Below are positions 59,595 to 64,000 of a stretch of DNA of 64,000 nt, piece by piece (the stretch's first letter is position 1; each line of letters starts with the position of its first letter). The position numbers and the translations under genes were made by a program. The notes beneath the pieces are model-generated. The model saw nothing but the letters and a program-made list of their open reading frames with translations, had not been told where the DNA came from and did not search any database. Source of the stretch: Rhizobium leguminosarum bv. viciae USDA 2370. Lineage in GTDB: Bacteria; Pseudomonadota; Alphaproteobacteria; Rhizobiales; Rhizobiaceae. Location of the stretch: positions 124,001 through 188,000 of the forward strand of contig NZ_MRDL01000001.1 of the NCBI RefSeq assembly GCF_002008365.1, read 5' to 3'.

Positions 59595-60608
59595 TCAGGC
59601 CTCCATGACTTCGGCAAGCGCCCGCCCGACACGGCCGGGACCGGGAAAATAGTCCCACTCCTGCGCATGTGGATAGGGCGTGTCCCAGCCGGCAACGCGC
59701 ACGACCGGCGCTTCGAGATGATAGAAGCAATGCTCCTGCACCAGCGCCGCGACTTCGGCGCCGAAGCCGGACGTCAGGGTGGCCTCATGCACGACGACAC
59801 AGCGACCGGTCTTCGAGACCGAGTTGACGATCGTGTCGAGATCGAGCGGCAGCAGGCTTCTGAGGTCGATCACCTCGGCATCGATGCCGGCATCCTCGGC
59901 TGCGGCAAGCGCCACATGCACCATGGTGCCGTAGGCAACCACGGTCACCGCCGATCCCACGCGACGCACCTCGGCCTTGCCGATCGGGATGGTGTAGTGG
60001 CCGTCCGGCACCTCTCCGAGGTCGTGTTTCGACCAGGGCGTCACCGGCCGCTCGTGATGGCCATCGAAGGGGCCGTTATAGAGGCGCTTCGGCTCCAGGA
60101 ACATGACAGGATCGGGATCCTCGATCGCCGCGATCAGCAGGCCTTTGGCGTCATAGGGATTGGACGGCACGATCACCTTCAGCCCGCAGACATGGGTAAA
60201 AAGCGCCTCCGGACTCTGGCTGTGCGTCTGGCCGCCGAAGATGCCGCCGCCGGTCGGCATGCGCACCACGATCGGGCAGGTGAAATCGCCGTTGGACCGG
60301 TAGCGGATGCGAGCCGCCTCCTGCGTCAGCTGGTCATAGGCCGGATACATGTAATCGGCGAACTGGATTTCGACACAGGGCTTCAGCCCGTAGGCGGCCA
60401 TGCCAATCGCCGTGCCGACGATTCCGGATTCGCTGATCGGTGTATCGAAGCAGCGCGTTCTGCCGTATTTTGCCTGCAGGCCCTGCGTACTGCGAAAGAC
60501 GCCGCCGAAATAGCCGACATCCTCGCCGAAAACGACGACATTGTCGTCGCGTGCCATCGAGACGTCCATGGCGCTGCGCACGGCCTCGATCATCGTCATT
60601 CTGGACAT
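59595..60608 (-). CDS. bkdA2: Branched-chain keto acid dehydrogenase E1 beta subunit
   Basis: 337 residues from ATG 60608, one base after the E1 alpha stop. MTMIEAVRSAMDVSMARDDNVVVFGEDVG, the potassium/TPP segment PISESGIVGTAIGMAAYGLKP and HEATLTSGFGAEVAALVQE are typical. It forms the alpha2-beta2 E1 with the upstream gene. Confidence 0.92.
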   Translation of the reverse strand: MSRMTMIEAVRSAMDVSMARDDNVVVFGEDVGYFGGVFRSTQGLQAKYGRTRCFDTPISESGIVGTAIGMAAYGLKPCVEIQFADYMYPAYDQLTQEAARIRYRSNGDFTCPIVVRMPTGGGIFGGQTHSQSPEALFTHVCGLKVIVPSNPYDAKGLLIAAIEDPDPVMFLEPKRLYNGPFDGHHERPVTPWSKHDLGEVPDGHYTIPIGKAEVRRVGSAVTVVAYGTMVHVALAAAEDAGIDAEVIDLRSLLPLDLDTIVNSVSKTGRCVVVHEATLTSGFGAEVAALVQEHCFYHLEAPVVRVAGWDTPYPHAQEWDYFPGPGRVGRALAEVMEA

Positions 60609-60609
60609 G

Positions 60610-63035
<2,426 letters not shown>

Positions 63036-63051
63036 CTGTTCTCTCCCTTTC

Positions 63052-64000
63052 CTATTGCCGTTCGATGGCAACGGCGGTCGCCTCGCCGCCGCCGATGCAG
63101 AGCGCGGCCATGCCGCGCTTCAGGTCGTATCGCTCCAGCGCTGCAAGCAGCGTCACCAGAATCCGGGCTCCCGAGGCGCCGATCGGATGGCCGAGCGCGC
63201 AGGCGCCGCCATGCACATTCACCTTTTCATGCGGCAGGTTGAGATCGCGCATCGCCGCCATGGCGACGACGGCAAAAGCCTCGTTGATTTCGAACAGATC
63301 GACCTCCGACAACGGCAAGCCGGTGCGATCGGACAGCTTCTGCAACGCGCCGATCGGCGCCGTGGCGAAAAGATTGGGCGCCTGCGAATGAGTGGCATGG
63401 CCAAGGATGGTGGCAAGCGGCTTGAGGCCGCGATGCTCCGCCTCGGAGCGGCGCATCAGCACCAGGGCTGCCGCGCCATCGGAGATCGAGCTGGAATTGG
63501 CGGCGGTCACCGTGCCGCCCTCGCGGAAGGCGGGTTTCAGCGTCGGGATCTTGTCGAGCTTCGCCTTGCCGGGCTGTTCGTCGCGGCTCGCCACCTGCTC
63601 GGCTTTGCCTGATTTTACCGTGACCGGCACAATCTCGCTTTCGAAACAGCCTTCGGCAATCGCCTTCTGCGCCCGCGTCAGCGAGGCGATGGCGTAGTTG
63701 TCCTGCGCCTCGCGCGTGAACTGATAGGCCTCGGCGCAATCCTCCGCGAAGCTGCCCATCAAGCGCCCCTTGTCATAAGCATCCTCCAGCCCGTCGAGGA
63801 ACATGTGATCCACGACACGCCCATGGCCGAGCCTGTAGCCGCCACGGGCTTTGTCAAGAAGATAGGGCGCATTCGTCATGCTTTCCATGCCGCCTGCAAT
63901 CGCCACTGAGGCGCTGCCGGCGGCAATCAGGTCATGCGCCATCATCACCGCCTTCATGCCTGAGCCGCACATCTTGTTGACGGTGCTCGCCGCAGTCGCG
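63052..64000 (-). CDS. Acetyl-CoA acetyltransferase (thiolase), 5' end cut by window
   Basis: About 316 C-terminal residues; the gene continues past base 64000. The nucleophilic Cys is in [10 protein letters not shown] at the edge, His in [11 protein letters not shown] and the second Cys in CIGGGEA. It cleaves a 3-ketoacyl-CoA such as acetoacetyl-CoA or 2-methylacetoacetyl-CoA, the last step of isoleucine degradation. It sits 16 bases before the acyl-CoA dehydrogenase start and probably heads the bkd operon. Confidence 0.92.
   Translation of the reverse strand, partial: ATAASTVNKMCGSGMKAVMMAHDLIAAGSASVAIAGGMESMTNAPYLLDKARGGYRLGHGRVVDHMFLDGLEDAYDKGRLMGSFAEDCAEAYQFTREAQDNYAIASLTRAQKAIAEGCFESEIVPVTVKSGKAEQVASRDEQPGKAKLDKIPTLKPAFREGGTVTAANSSSISDGAAALVLMRRSEAEHRGLKPLATILGHATHSQAPNLFATAPIGALQKLSDRTGLPLSEVDLFEINEAFAVVAMAAMRDLNLPHEKVNVHGGACALGHPIGASGARILVTLLAALERYDLKRGMAALCIGGGEATAVAIERQ

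Overview
The window reads as a piece of a Rhizobium genome (R. leguminosarum/etli group), more likely an accessory replicon or accessory region than the core chromosome. The reasons are the GC-rich alphaproteobacterial codon use, two families of rhizobial intergenic repeats, and a biuret hydrolase whose sequence and residue numbering (D36, K142, C175, Q215) match what I recall of R. leguminosarum bv. viciae 3841 BiuH. There are no rRNA or tRNA genes and no CRISPR array. Almost everything is uptake plus catabolism, with nitrogen scavenging as the main theme.

Region by region: (1) 1-5.2 kb: the 3' part of a glutathione-independent formaldehyde dehydrogenase, an orphan amino-acid binding protein, a CHASE4-like/GGDEF/EAL c-di-GMP protein and a cysteine hydrolase. 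(2) 5.3-10.7 kb: an arginase-family ureohydrolase divergent from a PLP aminotransferase, then a two-component FMN monooxygenase (flavin reductase plus NtaA/DszA type) with a LysR regulator. (3) 10.7-14.6 kb: a HutC-like repressor divergent from a complete polar amino-acid ABC transporter. (4) 14.7-24.3 kb: a nine-gene minus-strand operon for cyanuric acid/biuret nitrogen. It holds a BMP-type ABC transporter, formamidase, biuret hydrolase, cyanuric acid hydrolase, a BiuH paralogue that may be triuret hydrolase, and a cupin. It has a near-perfect sigma-54 promoter and a divergent GntR regulator. (5) 24.4-27.6 kb: nitrate ABC transporter nrtABC/D, with a sigma-54 promoter and a structured leader suggesting NasT-type antitermination. 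nrtB has an apparent one-base frameshift near its start. (6) 27.9-30.2 kb: orfA-pit phosphate transport and a NUDIX gene, separated by a Pho box.

(7) 30.3-38.5 kb: a second BMP transporter followed by a cog0402 deaminase, a GST-like protein, and a Rieske oxygenase split over two polypeptides. This recalls the NdmC/NdmE arrangement of methylxanthine N-demethylases and is the best candidate for an undescribed pathway. (8) 38.6-49.8 kb: an acylphosphatase-like gene, a degraded stretch, then a polyol/sugar locus (DeoR regulator, BtpA/SgcQ, FGGY kinase, Ggt-like enzyme, SDR, complete sugar ABC transporter). (9) 50.0-56.3 kb: an operon of a flavoprotein, a questin-oxidase-like protein and three amidohydrolases, a second candidate unknown heterocycle pathway. 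(10) 56.3-56.9 kb: an IS6-family transposase remnant and an AT-rich inverted repeat. (11) 57-64 kb: branched-chain keto acid dehydrogenase (bkdA1-bkdA2-bkdB-lpdV) with acyl-CoA dehydrogenase and a thiolase cut by the window edge.

The genes suggest a soil/rhizosphere bacterium that pulls nitrogen from nitrate, s-triazine products, amides and purine- or pyrimidine-like heterocycles. The nitrate and cyanurate operons carry sigma-54 promoters, consistent with nitrogen-limitation control. Functional assignments come from motifs and remembered family members; no database search was run.
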